From Clostridia bacterium (GTDB lineage Bacteria > Bacillota > DULZ01), in the NCBI GenBank assembly GCA_012520135.1, contig JAAYOX010000098.1, positions 1-17,921 of the forward strand: a stretch of 17,921 nucleotides of DNA, in the 5' to 3' direction. Made by a program: the position numbers and the translations under genes. The notes below the pieces were generated by a model. The model saw only the letters and a list, made by a program, of their open reading frames with translations, searched no databases and had not been told where the DNA came from. This document shows, in pieces, positions 8,272 through 15,655 of this stretch; within the stretch, counting starts at the first letter, position 1; each line of letters begins with the position of its first letter.

Positions 8272-8287
8272 CATGACCTGGATCACA
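8272..8287 (-). promoter_or_regulatory. Possible CRP/FNR-family operator upstream of the Mo-enzyme operon
   Basis: Minus strand reads TGTGATCCAGGTCATG: a perfect left CRP-type half (TGTGA), a six-base spacer and a partial right half (TCATG against TCACA). It lies about 50 bases before the catalytic-subunit start. CRP/FNR-family activators commonly control anaerobic respiration genes, so the position is sensible, but the right half is weak and no strong -10 is found at the expected distance (CTATG near 8251-8255 is the nearest candidate). Confidence 0.25.
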
Positions 8288-8449
8288 AAAATTATTTCAA
8301 AATTCTGTCATAGGTATGCCTACTGCTTCCCTTGTACCCAATTCATCACGATAATCTCCAGGTAATTCCGATTATATAAAGCCACGTGAATAAACCAATT
8401 AACACGTTTTAGCATTAATATTAACAAATTCTTACACCGGGCAAAAAAC
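8288..8449. other. AT-rich intergenic stretch without a recognised gene
   Basis: Between the promoter region of the Mo-enzyme operon and the hairpins behind the ClC gene, this stretch shows no credible coding frame with a ribosome binding site. It contains the short palindrome TTAATATTAA near 8415. It presumably holds the Mo-operon promoter, which I could not place with confidence. Confidence 0.4.
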
Positions 8450-8473
8450 AAGGAACCTGTCTTAGCTTCCCTG
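8441..8473 (-). terminator. Distal terminator-like hairpin behind the ClC gene
   Basis: Minus strand: AGGGAA can pair with TTCCTT (one G-U) around an 11-base loop, followed by GTTTTTT. It looks like a weakened relative of the stronger hairpin 75 bases upstream, sharing CCTG and CTTCCCTG-like blocks. Probably a back-up terminator of the ClC transcript. Confidence 0.45.
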
Positions 8474-8523
8474 CAAGCAATTGACAAGAGGCCAATCGGT
8501 GTTAATCGAAGGGCTAAAGCAGA

Positions 8524-8547
8524 CAGGGAGCCTGCTTTGGCTCCCTG
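8524..8547 (-). terminator. Strong hairpin just after the ClC gene
   Basis: CAGGGAGCC (8524-8532) and GGCTCCCTG (8539-8547) make a perfect nine-pair stem with a six-base loop, 20 bases past the ClC stop. The minus-strand tail is TCTGCTTT rather than a clean U run, so it may be a terminator of moderate strength or a 3'-end stabilising hairpin. Confidence 0.6.
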
Positions 8548-8567
8548 AACAACGAACTTATTCCCTG

Positions 8568-10124
8568 TTAAAGATTGATACAAGTTGTAATCCTGGATAA
8601 AACCTTTCTGGTAGCTACTTCCTGGCTAAGATCAGTCATCAAAACCAAAGTATCTCCCGCCAGGATTCTGGTGTCTCCCCGGGGGATAATATCCCTTTCC
8701 CCTCTTTTAATGGCAATCAGCAAGCAATTCCTGGGGAGATCAATTTCCTTAACCAGTTTGCCGTCAATCAAGGCACCGTGTTGAACCACTACTTCTAAAG
8801 TAATTTTTTTATCTCCGGGGTAGTCCGGGGCAGCCGGGTCACTTTCCTTGAGCAGATTATCCAAAAGAGCATCATAAATAGGAACGCTTTTTAACAAATC
8901 GGCGGTCACATACGCCACAATGGAGACCAAGGTAAGGGACAAAAGGCTGGCAAAAGAACCGCTCATCTCCACCAATAGAATGATGCCGGTGATCGGTGCC
9001 CGGACAATAGCCGTAAAGAAACCGGCCATGGAAATAATGACAAAGTTATTGAACAAGCTAGGATCAAAGGCCAAGTAGCTAACGGCAATATTGCCGAACA
9101 AAGCTCCGATAGTAGCCCCCATGACCAGCATAGGGAAAAAGATGCCCCCGGGGGCTCCGGAACCGAAACTGATCATGGAAAAAGCAAATTTCAACACCAG
9201 GATCAACAGCAAAAACCCCAGCCCGTTGCCTGAATACAGTTCGGAAATGATTCGCTGGCCGCTTCCCAGCACTATGGGAAAAAACAGGGCAAAAATTAGG
9301 GCAGTAATCGCCGGTACGATAGGTCGTGTTTTAGTATTAACCCACATGCATTTCTTGTACATCTTTTGAACGGATACCAGTACATGATTATAAAATGCGC
9401 CGGCAGCCCCAAGTACCACACCCAAGATAAAAAGAAGCCAGTACCCTGACTGGGGTATGACCCCGGAAACCTCAAAATCAAAGACCGGGGAAAAACCAAA
9501 GACCATGGTGGAAACAAAATCGGCCACCACCGCTGAAACCATAGTTGACAGCAAAATGATTGGGGAAAAATATTTAAAAATCTCCTCTAAAGCAAAAACA
9601 GCCCCTGCTAATGGGGCGTTAAAAGCGGCAGCCAAACCGGCACTGGCACCACTGGCAATGAGTACTTTTTTCTCCGTCACGGAATTGGCCAGTTTATTGC
9701 CAACACCTTCCCCCACACATGCTCCCAATTGAATGGATGGTCCTTCCCTTCCCAGGGAAAAGCCTGCCAGAATAGAAACGGTCCCGCCAAAAAACTTGGC
9801 CAGCAAAGTAGCCAGCCAGCTGTTTTGAAAATACCCCATGATAACCCCTTTTACCAGGTGGATCCCGCTGCCGCCGATCATGCTGAACCTGGACACCAGA
9901 GTACCGATAAGAAAGCCAACCAGTGCCAATACCGGTACAGCTCCAATCATCAAGTACGAGTTATCTTTTATATATGCAAACAAGAAAAAAGATATTTCCT
10001 CGGCCCAGGTTAGCATCCAGCGATAAAGGATAACCACAATTCCTGCCAGTAGCCCGATCAAGATACTCTTTATCAGGGTAAAGATTTTAGCGTCATAATT
10101 TACCATTGCCTTATAGTTATTCAT
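8568..10124 (-). CDS. ClC-family chloride transporter with C-terminal RCK_C domain
   Basis: Moves chloride (probably in exchange for protons) across the cytoplasmic membrane. Of the 518 residues, about 15-415 form the ClC core, with signature blocks GSGIHLVKG (85-93), GREGPS (125-130, gating glutamate E127) and GAPGGIFFP (323-331). A conserved Tyr is in PIYDALL (Y417) and an acidic pair EE at 180-181 sits where the inner proton glutamate of exchangers lies. The E127 and EE features favour an exchanger over a channel. The motifs do not match the fluoride-specific branch. Residues about 440-510 form a TrkA_C/RCK_C-like regulatory domain, ending in LAGDTLVLMTD. A GGAAG site precedes the ATG. The gene appears to be monocistronic, with an extended -10 promoter upstream and hairpins downstream. 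Confidence 0.95.
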   Translation of the reverse strand: MNNYKAMVNYDAKIFTLIKSILIGLLAGIVVILYRWMLTWAEEISFFLFAYIKDNSYLMIGAVPVLALVGFLIGTLVSRFSMIGGSGIHLVKGVIMGYFQNSWLATLLAKFFGGTVSILAGFSLGREGPSIQLGACVGEGVGNKLANSVTEKKVLIASGASAGLAAAFNAPLAGAVFALEEIFKYFSPIILLSTMVSAVVADFVSTMVFGFSPVFDFEVSGVIPQSGYWLLFILGVVLGAAGAFYNHVLVSVQKMYKKCMWVNTKTRPIVPAITALIFALFFPIVLGSGQRIISELYSGNGLGFLLLILVLKFAFSMISFGSGAPGGIFFPMLVMGATIGALFGNIAVSYLAFDPSLFNNFVIISMAGFFTAIVRAPITGIILLVEMSGSFASLLSLTLVSIVAYVTADLLKSVPIYDALLDNLLKESDPAAPDYPGDKKITLEVVVQHGALIDGKLVKEIDLPRNCLLIAIKRGERDIIPRGDTRILAGDTLVLMTDLSQEVATRKVLSRITTCINL

Positions 10125-10162
10125 GCTATCTACTTCCAGTTTCTCAAATGGTGTTCCTTATC

Positions 10163-10171
10163 ATTATAGCA
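10163..10171 (-). promoter_or_regulatory. Extended -10 promoter of the ClC gene
   Basis: Minus strand reads TGCTATAAT, a perfect sigma-A -10 hexamer (plus-strand 10163-10168) with the TG extension one base upstream. It is about 39 bases before the ClC start codon. No good -35 is seen at 17 bases, as is usual for extended -10 promoters. Confidence 0.65.
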
Positions 10172-10202
10172 CAGTTCCTTCCAACCGTGGCATTAATCGC
10201 CA

Positions 10203-10246
10203 TGTAGTTTATGCCAACTACAAGCAGGCAATTTTGTTTTTGCCTG
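10203..10246. repeat. Two adjacent short hairpins upstream of the ClC promoter
   Basis: TGTAGTT (10203-10209) pairs with AACTACA (10216-10222), and CAGGCAA (10225-10231) pairs with TTGCCTG (10240-10246). Each is a seven-pair stem, three bases apart. They lie between the transketolase terminator and the ClC promoter. They could be an operator, or the second could be extra termination; no function is established. Confidence 0.4.
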
Positions 10247-10278
10247 AATCTACTTTATTTAGAGCTACTTTTAATCAT

Positions 10279-10304
10279 TGAAAAAACGTGCCTTTCAGCA
10301 CGTT
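10279..10304 (-). terminator. Intrinsic terminator overlapping the transketolase stop
   Basis: Minus strand: AACGTGC pairs with GCACGTT around a loop that contains the stop codon, followed by a T run (TTTTTT within the stem end and tail). It ends the YitT-transketolase operon. The last codons of the gene thus form part of the terminator. Confidence 0.88.
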
Positions 10305-11236
10305 TTCTTGGCAATAGCCTGCTTGGCTTTTTCCATTAAGTTTTCTTTAGTAAGCCCGTATTCCGCCAATAACTCCGCAGGGGTACCCGATTGACCGAAA
10401 ACATCTTTTACTCCTACTCTGAGCACTGGCACGGGACAATGCTCTCCTACCACTTCTGCTACAGCAGAACCAAGTCCTCCCAAGATATTGTGTTCCTCAG
10501 CAGTCACCAAAGCACCGGTAGTCTTGGCCAACTGGATGATTGCTTCCTGATCCAAAGGCTTAATGGTACTCATATTGAGTACAGCAGCGTCAATACCTTC
10601 TGCCTTCAATGCCTCCGCCGCTTCCAAAGCAATAGAGACCATGATCCCGGTAGCTACAAACCCTACTTGCGTCCCTGTCCGCAAAAGATTGGCTTTACCA
10701 ATCTCAAAGCGGTAGTCTTCCCCGTAAATCACCGGTACTCCCGGCCGGCCCAAACGAAGATACACAGGACCCTGATGCTTGGCTGCAGCAAAGACTGCCT
10801 GCTCCGTTTCCACCCCGTCTGCCGGTACAATCACCGTCATATTGGGAATAGCCCGCATAATGGCAATGTCCTCCAGGGCTTGGTGAGAAGCGCCGTCTTC
10901 CCCTACCGTTAAACCGGCATGGGTAGCTGCAATTTTTACATTTAAATTAGGGTAAGCTACACTGTTTCTGACCTGTTCAAAAGCTCGTCCAGTAGCAAAA
11001 ATAGCGAAACTGCTGGCAAAAGGAATTTTGCCGCTTAAAGCAAATCCGGCTGCGGTGCCAATTAAATTCTGCTCGGCAATTCCCATATTAAAAAACCGTT
11101 CCGGATATTTTTCCCTAAACTTGGCTGTCTTGGTGGAACCGGCCAAGTCCGCATCCAACACTACCACGTCTTGATTTACTTCACCTAATTTGACCAGGGC
11201 ATTACCGTAGGCATCCCTGGTGGCAATCTTAGTCAT
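10295..11236 (-). CDS. tkt: Transketolase, C-terminal half (separate subunit)
   Basis: With the N-terminal subunit encoded just upstream it should transfer two-carbon ketol units in the non-oxidative pentose phosphate pathway. The 313 residues cover the pyrimidine-binding and C-terminal domains of a full transketolase. GIAEQN holds the catalytic glutamate (E55) that activates the thiamine cofactor, DGASHQALED includes H118, and a typical C-terminal domain ends near the stop. AAGGAGG lies eight bases before the ATG. Only 13 bases separate it from the N-terminal gene. Splitting transketolase into two chains is known in archaea and in many Clostridia, so this is not a broken gene. A 1-deoxyxylulose-5-phosphate synthase is unlikely because the partner has transketolase-type spacing. 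Confidence 0.95.
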   Translation of the reverse strand: MTKIATRDAYGNALVKLGEVNQDVVVLDADLAGSTKTAKFREKYPERFFNMGIAEQNLIGTAAGFALSGKIPFASSFAIFATGRAFEQVRNSVAYPNLNVKIAATHAGLTVGEDGASHQALEDIAIMRAIPNMTVIVPADGVETEQAVFAAAKHQGPVYLRLGRPGVPVIYGEDYRFEIGKANLLRTGTQVGFVATGIMVSIALEAAEALKAEGIDAAVLNMSTIKPLDQEAIIQLAKTTGALVTAEEHNILGGLGSAVAEVVGEHCPVPVLRVGVKDVFGQSGTPAELLAEYGLTKENLMEKAKQAIAKKTC

Positions 11237-11249
11237 GGTTTAAGCCTCC

Positions 11250-12068
11250 TTACTCCAACTCCGCCAGGGCTTGGGTTACTTGCTCCGGTTTGGGAGCCAC
11301 ACCGTGCCAGCCTACCTGATCTTCCATAAAGGAGACCCCCTTGCCCTTGATGGTCTTGGCTATAATCATGGTGGGACGTCCTTTGGTGTTCTTGGCTTCT
11401 GCCAAAGCGGACAAAATCTGCCCCATGTCATGACCGTCAATTGACAGTACATGCCATCCAAAGGCCTTCCACTTGTCGATTAACGGTTTTGTAGACATGA
11501 CTTCTTCTACCGGACCGTCGATCTGCAGTCCGTTATCATCCAGAAAGGCTGTCAGATTATCCAGCCGGTAATGGGCTGCCGCCATGGCCGCCTCCCAAAC
11601 CATCCCCTCCTGACATTCACCGTCTCCCAACAGGGCATAAACCCGGTAATCCTTCTGATCAAGCTTCCCTGCCAGGGCCATACCGTTGGCAACGGCTAAT
11701 CCCTGCCCCAAAGAGCCGGTAGACATTTCCACTCCCGGAAGGGCATTCAGATCAGGATGGCCCTGAAGCCTGCTGCCCATTTTCCGCAGAGTCAACAGCT
11801 CTTCTTTGGGAAAGTACCCCCTTTCCGCCAAAGCCGCGTACAGTACAGGAGCTGCATGACCTTTGGACAGAACAAACCGGTCCCGATCAGCCCAGTCAGG
11901 TTCCTGGGGGTTGATGTTCATCTCATGAAAGTAAAGGGCTGTTACTATATCGGCAGCCGATAAAGAGCCTCCCGGGTGTCCTGATCCGGCGGCTCCTGTC
12001 ATCCGTACAATGGATTTACGGATTTCCCTGGCCTTTGCCTCCAGTTGTTGCTTCAATTCTTCATTCAA
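11250..12068 (-). CDS. tkt: Transketolase, N-terminal half (separate subunit)
   Basis: Thiamine-diphosphate-binding half of a two-chain transketolase, 272 residues. Seen are GSGHPGG (28-34, cofactor and substrate His), SKGHAAP (68-74), QGHPD (102-106), GSLGQGL (118-124) and the ThDP/metal motif from GDGE (148-151) to DDN (177-179), all intact. The only fitting start is TTG at 12066-12068, preceded by GAGGTGA at suitable distance; the nearby ATG at 12062-12064 is out of frame. The gene lies 11 bases after a YitT-family gene and 13 bases before its partner half, so the three are probably one operon. Both halves together have the length of a usual single-chain transketolase minus a linker. Confidence 0.95.
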   Translation of the reverse strand: MNEELKQQLEAKAREIRKSIVRMTGAAGSGHPGGSLSAADIVTALYFHEMNINPQEPDWADRDRFVLSKGHAAPVLYAALAERGYFPKEELLTLRKMGSRLQGHPDLNALPGVEMSTGSLGQGLAVANGMALAGKLDQKDYRVYALLGDGECQEGMVWEAAMAAAHYRLDNLTAFLDDNGLQIDGPVEEVMSTKPLIDKWKAFGWHVLSIDGHDMGQILSALAEAKNTKGRPTMIIAKTIKGKGVSFMEDQVGWHGVAPKPEQVTQALAELE

Positions 12069-12079
12069 TGATTGTCACC

Positions 12080-12925
12080 TCACTGTATTTGATTATCCTT
12101 AAAACCTTCTCCCAGCACTTCCCGTACGTCCGTCAAAACAACAAAAGCAGCCGGATCTACCGAGGCTACCAGGGCTTTTAACTTGGTAATCTCATTCCGG
12201 TGCACTACACACAATAGAGTTTCCTTATAGTTTCCTGTATATAACCCGCGACCGGACAAACCGGTTACCCCTCTGTCTAACTCCTTGAAGATTCGTTGGG
12301 CAATGGCTTCACTATGTTCGGAAATAATGAGTGCCGCTTTGGCATAACCAAAACCTTCTTGAATACCGTCTAATATTTTAGTGGTCACAAAGAGGGACAG
12401 GAGACCATAGAGGGCTAATTCCAGATTAAAGACGATACCGGCAATAACAATAACGAAAGTATCAATCAACATTAATGACTGCCCAATGGAAAGGCTGGTA
12501 TAACGATGTAACAGCCGGGCCGCCAAATCGGTTCCTCCCGTAGACCCTCCGGAACGAATTACAATCGCTAACCCCGCTCCTACTAAAAGACCTCCATAGA
12601 TAGAAGCCAGGAGAGGATCAGCGGTGATAGGCTTCAAGACCAAACTCAATAGATCAATGGCTGCCGAATAAACTAAAGCGCCGTAAAAAGTCTTCAGGAT
12701 GAATACCATACCCATTTCTTTGGCACCCAGCAAGAAAAGGGGTATGTTTAAGGCAAGCATAGTCATCCCGGCGGGCAGGCCCACCAGGTGATAGATGACC
12801 GTAGCCAAACCGCTAACGCCACCGGCAGCGATTTTGTTAGGGATTAAAAAAAGCACCAAGCCGGAAGCCGCCACCGCTCCACCCAGAGCAATCCCCAAAA
12901 AGTGGACCAGGTTTTTGCCTTTCAT
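12080..12925 (-). CDS. YitT-family membrane protein (DUF161/DUF2179)
   Basis: Membrane protein of unknown biochemical role, 281 residues. About five or six hydrophobic helices occupy residues 5-200, with the family-typical NKIAAGGVSGLATVIYHL block near 30-47 and the loop GSGGSTGGTDLAAR-like RSGGSTGGTDLAAR near 124-137. The C-terminal 65 residues form the soluble DUF2179 domain (TGLSGRGLYTGNYKETLLCVV region). A GGAGG site precedes the ATG by seven bases. It is the first gene of an apparent operon with split transketolase. A TTATTATAA stretch about 50 bases upstream could be the promoter -10, but no good -35 pairs with it. Function as a transporter is a guess and is not supported directly. Confidence 0.92.
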   Translation of the reverse strand: MKGKNLVHFLGIALGGAVAASGLVLFLIPNKIAAGGVSGLATVIYHLVGLPAGMTMLALNIPLFLLGAKEMGMVFILKTFYGALVYSAAIDLLSLVLKPITADPLLASIYGGLLVGAGLAIVIRSGGSTGGTDLAARLLHRYTSLSIGQSLMLIDTFVIVIAGIVFNLELALYGLLSLFVTTKILDGIQEGFGYAKAALIISEHSEAIAQRIFKELDRGVTGLSGRGLYTGNYKETLLCVVHRNEITKLKALVASVDPAAFVVLTDVREVLGEGFKDNQIQ

Positions 12926-13059
12926 CAGGACTCCTCCCTACAAACCACTGCTTTTACTAGTCTGTCTATTTTTATAATAAGCTAATCTACGGTTTTTGGT
13001 CCCGACTAGATAATTTTCTACATAGTTCTTCATTATCCTCTATCATTTTCCATCTCAAT

Positions 13060-13082
13060 ATAAAAACCCGCAAATTGCGGGT
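13060..13082 (-). terminator. Intrinsic terminator after the two-component system
   Basis: ACCCGC (13066-13071) pairs with GCGGGT (13077-13082), extendable by two A-T pairs into the loop. On the minus strand it is followed by TTTTTATATT. It lies about 35 bases past the response-regulator stop. Confidence 0.88.
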
Positions 13083-13116
13083 GGCTGCTTGTTGACAAAC
13101 TACAGGTTGATTTTGA

Positions 13117-13809
13117 TTAAGGTGAAAACTTATATCCTACACCCCAAACCGTCTTCAAGAACCTTGGTTTGGAAGGATCCTGTTCAATTTTCGTACGAAT
13201 ACGCCGGACAAAAACGCTAATTGAGCCTAAATCGGCCACATAATCTTCATTCCAAAGTTCTTTAAACAGTTGTTCCCTGGTAAAAACATGTTCCGGATTG
13301 TTGGCCAAAAAGCAAAGGAGGTCAAACTCTTTAGCTGTTAAGTCTACTTTTTCCCCCCGGACGATTACTTCCCGTTTTTTACAATCGATAGTGATCTCCG
13401 AATGTTGCACCTTTCCGGCGTTATTAGTTTCACCGGAGGGCGTGGCCATTCTCCGCAACAAGGCTTTAACCCTAAGCACCAATTCCACCGTACTGAAAGG
13501 CTTGGTCAAATAATCGTCTGCTCCCAAATTAAAACCGACGCTTTTGTCAATTATCTCCGTTTTAGCAGAAAGCATCATGACCGGCGTCTCGGCTTTTTCC
13601 CGGATTAAACGCAGCACATCAAAGCCGTCCCTTTCCGGCAGCATGATATCAAGAATCACCAGGTCGGGCTTCTCCCTTTGAAACATTTCCCAACCGGCAT
13701 GACCGTCACCGGCATAAAGGACGTGAAAACCTTCTTTGACTAAGGCTTGCTCCACTACTTTTTTGATACTTAATTCATCATCCACCAACAAAATTGTCTT
13801 TTTCTTCAT
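13117..13809 (-). CDS. OmpR/PhoB-type response regulator
   Basis: Transcription factor of the two-component pair with the haem-motif kinase. The 230 residues comprise a receiver domain (about 3-118) with acidic pocket D10/D11, phospho-acceptor D54 (VILDIMLPERDG), S81 and K103, and a winged-helix DNA-binding domain (about 133-229) containing DLTAKEFDLLCFLANNPEHV and VRRIRTKIE. An ATG at 13813-13815 is also in frame, but its ribosome site would touch it. The ATG at 13807-13809 has GGGGAGG six bases upstream and is preferred. The start lies inside the kinase gene end (32-base overlap), so the two are translationally coupled. Target genes are not known; neighbouring nap or the Mo-enzyme operon are candidates by position only. 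Confidence 0.95.
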   Translation of the reverse strand: MKKKTILLVDDELSIKKVVEQALVKEGFHVLYAGDGHAGWEMFQREKPDLVILDIMLPERDGFDVLRLIREKAETPVMMLSAKTEIIDKSVGFNLGADDYLTKPFSTVELVLRVKALLRRMATPSGETNNAGKVQHSEITIDCKKREVIVRGEKVDLTAKEFDLLCFLANNPEHVFTREQLFKELWNEDYVADLGSISVFVRRIRTKIEQDPSKPRFLKTVWGVGYKFSP

Positions 13810-15475
13810 CTCCATCCTCCCCTTGAGACCAACCCAACGGCAACCCTAGCGTAAAAGTACTCCCTTTATTAGGTTCACTGGTGACTCCAACCCAACCGCC
13901 GTGCATTTCCATTAGCTCTTTAGTCAAAGCCAAACCTAAGCCGGAACCGCGATAGCGTCTGACATTTGAACTGTCCACTTGACGGAAACGCTCAAAAATA
14001 TAGGCCAAATCTTCCTCCTTAATCCCGATCCCTGTATCAGACACCATCACCAAGATCTGCTGAGCCTCTTGGTCAAAATCTACAGCAATCTTTACTTGCC
14101 CGCCTTCAGGAGTGAATTTAATCGCATTCCCGGCCAGATTGAGTACCGCCCGGCGTATCTTTTCCGGATCCGCCTTTACCAAAGGCACTTCCCTTAAAAA
14201 CTCAGTACTGAAATCGATATTTTTCTGCATGGCCAGGGGAGCGATCACCCTTTCAACGGAATCGATTACATCAACTAAATCCATGGTTTCCGGTCGCAGT
14301 TGATACCGGCCCGCCTCAATTTGAGCCAGATCCAGCAGATCGTTGATCAGGACCAACAAGTTTTCTCCGTTAGTGCGAATCTCTTCAACATTCTGTAGAT
14401 TTGTCTGATCGTCCTCAGGCAGTTGTTGCTGCAATAATTCCGCGAACGCAATAATGGAGGTCAACGGTGTCCGCAATTCATGGCTCATGGTAGCTAAAAA
14501 CTGGGATTTATGCCGGTTCAAAATGGACAACTCCCGGTTAGCCGCTTCCAGAGCCTCCTGCTTCTCTTTTAGTTCGCGGTTCGCTACGGTTAATTCCTCC
14601 GTCCTCTTCTCCACTTGCCCTTCCAGGTTGGAGTAGAGTTCTCTCAATTGATCTGCCATGTCTTGGAATTGCACTGCCAGTTCCTTAATTTCTCCCCGGG
14701 CGTCAATTCCCCTCAGGTCAACATTTAAATCTCCCTGTCCTACCTGAACGGCTGCCTCCTTCAGCCGGCTTAGGGGATTGGTCACTAGACGATTTAATAA
14801 AAGATAAATGGAACTCAGGCACAGCCCTAACAAAACCAGTGTAAAGCCAAAATGGCGATAGGTATTGGAGCGGAGATTGGTGATAAAGATATCCATGGGC
14901 ATTAAGACGCTGATGGCCCCGGCTAAATCACCCAACCGGTAACCCTCACGGGGATATCCTGCAATATCAATGCAGCCGGCCGGTTCACCATGACAGGGTA
15001 AGCAAGATTCATTGGCATAAAGAGGAATCATATACCGGAAATAATGTTTGCCATTGATTATTTGTTGATCCCAAACTTCCTGTAAATGAGGATTCCGGCT
15101 AAAAGACTGTAAGGCTGCCATTTCAAATTCATCAGGCCGGTTTAAAGGATTCCTGGCGCCAAACCGTGTCTGTTTAATTTTATAATCGGTCCACTGGCCG
15201 AATATCTCGCTGGTACCCGTTCCTACCGCAGCGGGATTAAGCCCCTTAAACTCAAAATGGCCGTGAGCATCATAATTAATCCGGTCCTGATTCCGGGCAA
15301 TAAACTCCCGGGTTGCCAGCAACTGTAAGGTAATGACACCGGCCTTTTCCTGCAGTTCCATGTAGGCTTGACGCTGCTGCTGATGATATTCCCACAGAAA
15401 ATTAGCCAGCATCACAATGACAATGGTAATCGTAGTCGCCAGCATAAAGCGGTAAGAAAGATTTTGGCGAGACAT
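13778..15475 (-). CDS. Sensor histidine kinase with extracytoplasmic c-haem (DUF3365-like) domain
   Basis: Membrane kinase that probably senses redox state or a haem ligand. Numbered from the GTG two codons upstream, it has a membrane helix at 12-30 and a sensor region at 31-205 with ESCLPCHGEP, where C160, C163 and H164 form a CxxCH haem-attachment motif. A second membrane helix spans 211-230, then come HAMP (231-283) and a coiled coil (284-320). The kinase core has SHELRTP (phospho-acceptor H334), the N-box around N452, DTGIGI (482-487) and GSGLGLAL (512-519), all intact. The sensor resembles the DUF3365/Tll0287-like group by motif and layout. The ATG at 15473-15475 has AGGTGAG just upstream and is preferred over the GTG at 15481. 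It overlaps the response-regulator gene. Sensor ligand is inferred, not known. Confidence 0.93.
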   Translation of the reverse strand: MSRQNLSYRFMLATTITIVIVMLANFLWEYHQQQRQAYMELQEKAGVITLQLLATREFIARNQDRINYDAHGHFEFKGLNPAAVGTGTSEIFGQWTDYKIKQTRFGARNPLNRPDEFEMAALQSFSRNPHLQEVWDQQIINGKHYFRYMIPLYANESCLPCHGEPAGCIDIAGYPREGYRLGDLAGAISVLMPMDIFITNLRSNTYRHFGFTLVLLGLCLSSIYLLLNRLVTNPLSRLKEAAVQVGQGDLNVDLRGIDARGEIKELAVQFQDMADQLRELYSNLEGQVEKRTEELTVANRELKEKQEALEAANRELSILNRHKSQFLATMSHELRTPLTSIIAFAELLQQQLPEDDQTNLQNVEEIRTNGENLLVLINDLLDLAQIEAGRYQLRPETMDLVDVIDSVERVIAPLAMQKNIDFSTEFLREVPLVKADPEKIRRAVLNLAGNAIKFTPEGGQVKIAVDFDQEAQQILVMVSDTGIGIKEEDLAYIFERFRQVDSSNVRRYRGSGLGLALTKELMEMHGGWVGVTSEPNKGSTFTLGLPLGWSQGEDGDEEKDNFVGG

Positions 15476-15604
15476 CGGCACTCACCTGCCTGTGTAAAAA
15501 AGCACTTGCAATCACCCTCTAATTCGCTAAAACAAAATGAAATTCCTGCTTTATCATTCTCAGCTCTGCGATGATGGGTATACCTGTGTTCAAAAAGATA
15601 AGCA

Positions 15605-15640
15605 AAGGGGCCTGCTATCTCGCCAAAGACAGCAGGCCCT
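15605..15640 (-). terminator. Intrinsic terminator after the NapH-NapG gene
   Basis: Minus strand GGGCCTGCT pairs with AGCAGGCCC in a perfect nine-pair stem around a 14-base loop, followed by a T-rich tract (CTTTGCTTATCTTTTTG). It begins about 20 bases past the NapH-NapG stop and should separate that unit from the kinase genes, which then need their own promoter in 15482-15600; none was placed with confidence. Confidence 0.8.
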
Positions 15641-15655
15641 ATATCAAAGGAGGGT

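Noticed and set aside
8320..8583. An 87-codon minus-strand frame between the Mo-enzyme and ClC genes
   Set aside because: It starts inside the ClC gene end, runs through both terminator-like hairpins, has no proper ribosome site and resembles no protein family.
10295..12068. Transketolase genes as a single frameshifted gene
   Set aside because: Each half has its own ribosome site, start and stop, and two-chain transketolases are a known arrangement.
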